This document shows positions 61,882 through 64,000 of a stretch of 64,000 bases of DNA, piece after piece; the stretch's first letter is position 1; every line of letters begins with the position of its first letter. The stretch spans positions 30,187,691 through 30,251,690 of the forward strand of contig NW_004454177.1 in assembly GCF_000283155.1 (NCBI RefSeq), written 5' to 3'. This DNA is from Ceratotherium simum simum (lineage: Eukaryota; Chordata; Mammalia; Perissodactyla; Rhinocerotidae). Position numbers and translations under genes: made by a program. The notes beneath the pieces are model-generated. The model was not told where the DNA came from. It did no database searches and saw nothing but the letters and a program-made list of their open reading frames with translations.

Positions 61882-62495
61882 CAAAATTTCCTATTGCAGT
61901 TAATATATTTAAAGTTTAGAATGAAGGGTCACTGAAAGGCATAAGTGAAGTCATCTTATGTAGCTTAAAAATGTAACATCAAATAATGGTGTTAGACAAA
62001 CTGATCTAATTATCTCCCACCAGCAGGTATTTGTAGGTGGTTCCTTAAACAGATTAAGTGATTATGTAAATCCAACCTAAAGGATTTGAACTCCTGTTTA
62101 CAGCTGTGATAACCTAATCTTCTGTTAAGAGTGTAGCACAGTATCTTACGAAAAGTGTCTAGTCTTTAGAAATTCTGCAAAAGAGCTAAAGAATAAAATT
62201 CAGTCCTCCACATTATCCAGAAAATAAAGACCCTCACTGGTGGTCATTAGGATGCCAAGTTACAGCCACCAGTGAGTCCTGTCTCATAAAGTAAGCAGCC
62301 TGGCTAACTTTGACAGCTTTTCCTCTAAAACTATTATCATGAGACCATTCATAATGCTCATGTGTTGGTATGGAATTTAGAGAAAGTGTGTTCCAATCCA
62401 CCCTCTCTTCCTAAGACTACTTGACATTGTTCTTCCAGCTAAGGGTTTGAAAACAAGGTGTCTCTCACGTAGATGGGTGGTTTGTCTGATTACAC
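61882..62495. other. Intergenic, nothing recognised
   Basis: No gene or confident repeat. Confidence 0.4.
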
Positions 62496-62497
62496 GT

Positions 62498-62715
62498 TGT
62501 CTAATAGGGTAGCCACATGTAGATACTGAGCACTTGAAATGTGGCTAGTCTGATTTGAGCTGTGTGCTAAGTGTATAATGTATAGTGGATGTCAAAAACT
62601 TAGTATTCTAATAAAGAAAGTAAAATATCTCATTCATATTTTTAAAATTAATTACATGTTGAAATGATAATGTTTTGGATATATTGGGTTAAATATGAAC
62701 ACATTTCAACTGTAT
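62498..62715. mobile_element. hAT-type DNA transposon fragment
   Basis: 'tagggtagccacatgtagat', 'gagcacttgaaatgtggcta' and 'catgttgaaatgataatgtt' match a common mammalian hAT/Charlie-like repeat; exact family not assigned. Confidence 0.55.
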
Positions 62716-62724
62716 TAAATTTTT

Positions 62725-62935
62725 TTACTTTTTTTTTTTTTTGCTGAGGAAGATTCACCCTGAGCTAACATCTGTTGCCAATCTTTCTCTTTTTTTTTTT
62801 TTTTTTTAACGTGAGCTACCACCACAGCATGGCCACGGACAGGCAGGTGGTGTGGTTCTCTGCCTGGAAACTGAACCCCAGCCACCAAAGTGGAGCATGC
62901 TGAACTTTAACCACTAGGCCGTCGGAGCTGGCCCT
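62725..62935 (-). mobile_element. Older ERE-type SINE
   Basis: Reverse orientation: T-run, 'ctgaggaagattcaccctga', internal T-run, 'ccaccacagcatggcc' and head 'cggagctggccc'. More diverged than the other copies. No clean flanking duplication, though 'attaaattttttt' and 'atttaaatattttt' are similar. Confidence 0.8.
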
Positions 62936-64000
62936 ATTTAAATATTTTTGCATTAAGCATTTAAGTTACATTTTATTAAATCTTGTGATTAATTTAGGCA
63001 TGTCTCTAAAATTGTTTTGTTTGTCCTATCTTTCTAATTATATAATAGGCTTCCTGGGACAGAGGGCTCAATTATCCTGTTTTGATTCACCCAAGTCACC
63101 TGAAACTGTGCTAAGGTGAAAGTAAGTGTTTCGTATAAATTAGATGATTCTGTTGAATCAATTGGGAAACAGAGAGTGGAATGCAATATTTATATTTCTT
63201 TAAAACTTTTAGTTTATAGATGTAGCTTTAAAAAATACTCTATTTCAAACTTGTTGATTAACAGCTCATAGTTATGTATAAATCAAAAGCTCCAAAAATA
63301 AAAAGAGGAAAAAGATTATGCTCTCCTCTTGGAAACACAAATAGGGTACTCTCAGTCCACTTTAGAACAGACTACTGCATTTATTTCATTTTTTAAGGGA
63401 TAATTTGTTATCTGATGCTGATTCTCATTATAACTTGTGGTCTCGAGGCTTCAGAAATATGAAGGGGAGCTGGATCAGGAAGACTCTAAACAAGAAAACT
63501 GAAATCACTCAGGGCACTTAAAACAGAGGGAATGTAATGCAAGGAAGTAGTTATACTGGTGAAGGAGGAGCTGAGAAGCCAGACAAGAGACAGTGAAACA
63601 ACGCAGAGATTAGCATCAATATGGAGCCACTGCCACCCTACGTTATGGAGATGGGGAGGTTGTGATATTGCTGCTCCTCAGAGCCAGAACCATGGATGGA
63701 GGCTGGAACCGTGAAGGAGATGGTGCCTGAGGTAGAGAGGGGGAGGAGAAATATAGTGACTTCTCTCTTCCTCTCACCCTCTAATGTTCTTCCAGTGCCT
63801 GCTAGAAGTCAGTTTGTGCAAAAACGTGGGAGTCTCAGACTGCAGGGTCAGGCTGCTTGTGATAGAGAGCAAAGCAGGGAGAAGGTGAGGGAAGATTCTG
63901 AGCATGGACAAGTCCCAGCCTGTCGCAGTCCATCGTTTTTGGCACTCAGCATTTATTCTCCTCCTTCTGCGTAGTTCTTATGCAACTGCATGGATTAAAG
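62936..64000. other. Intergenic to window edge
   Basis: No gene recognised. The purine-rich segment after 63.46 kb has a repeat-like texture, and the open frame at 63.7 kb has no recognisable homology. Confidence 0.4.

Overview
This is a mammalian nuclear window. Its many tRNA-headed SINEs (GC-rich 'ggccggccc…' heads with intact B-box-like 'gttcggatcc' and A-rich tails) have the form of equine repetitive elements (ERE). This points to an odd-toed ungulate (Perissodactyla), most likely a horse or close relative. Low GC, GT-AG introns and abundant L1, L2, MIR and Tigger/hAT fossils agree with this.

The only gene I can support is NAALAD2 (glutamate carboxypeptidase III, N-acetylated alpha-linked acidic dipeptidase 2) on the minus strand. 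Exon 1 with the start codon lies at about 34.4 kb, in a CpG-rich promoter. Fourteen further coding exons run leftward to position 511, giving 531 codons in one unbroken frame with every junction GT-AG and phase-compatible. The remaining exons (human protein about 740 residues) must lie left of the window. The cytoplasmic tail, the single membrane anchor, the protease-associated region, four of five zinc ligands (H367, D377, E415, D443) and the catalytic base E414 are inside the window. The fifth ligand (an H in the next exon) is outside.

Layout: 1-34.4 kb is the NAALAD2 transcription unit, with introns holding L1, L2, MIR, ERE SINEs, three copies of a MER2-like Tigger MITE and a 642-bp Tigger relic. 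34.2-34.7 kb is the CpG promoter. 34.7-64 kb is upstream intergenic DNA with no recognisable gene. It is filled with L1 fragments (several nested), ERE SINEs, MER5-like hAT fossils, a retroviral-type LTR at 56.8-57.3 kb and L1M-type 3' ends.

The more interesting structures are of repeat architecture, not a new gene system. They are an inverted pair of the same ~400-bp LTR-like repeat bracketing the NAALAD2 promoter; a 38-bp L1 3' stub duplicated into the tail of a SINE at 43.3 kb; a young L1 inserted head-to-head into an older L1 at 51 kb with a clear target duplication; composite double-tailed SINEs; and an open in-frame extension upstream of the NAALAD2 start. I found no CRISPR array, operon, tRNA or rRNA gene, and no evidence for a previously undescribed biological system.
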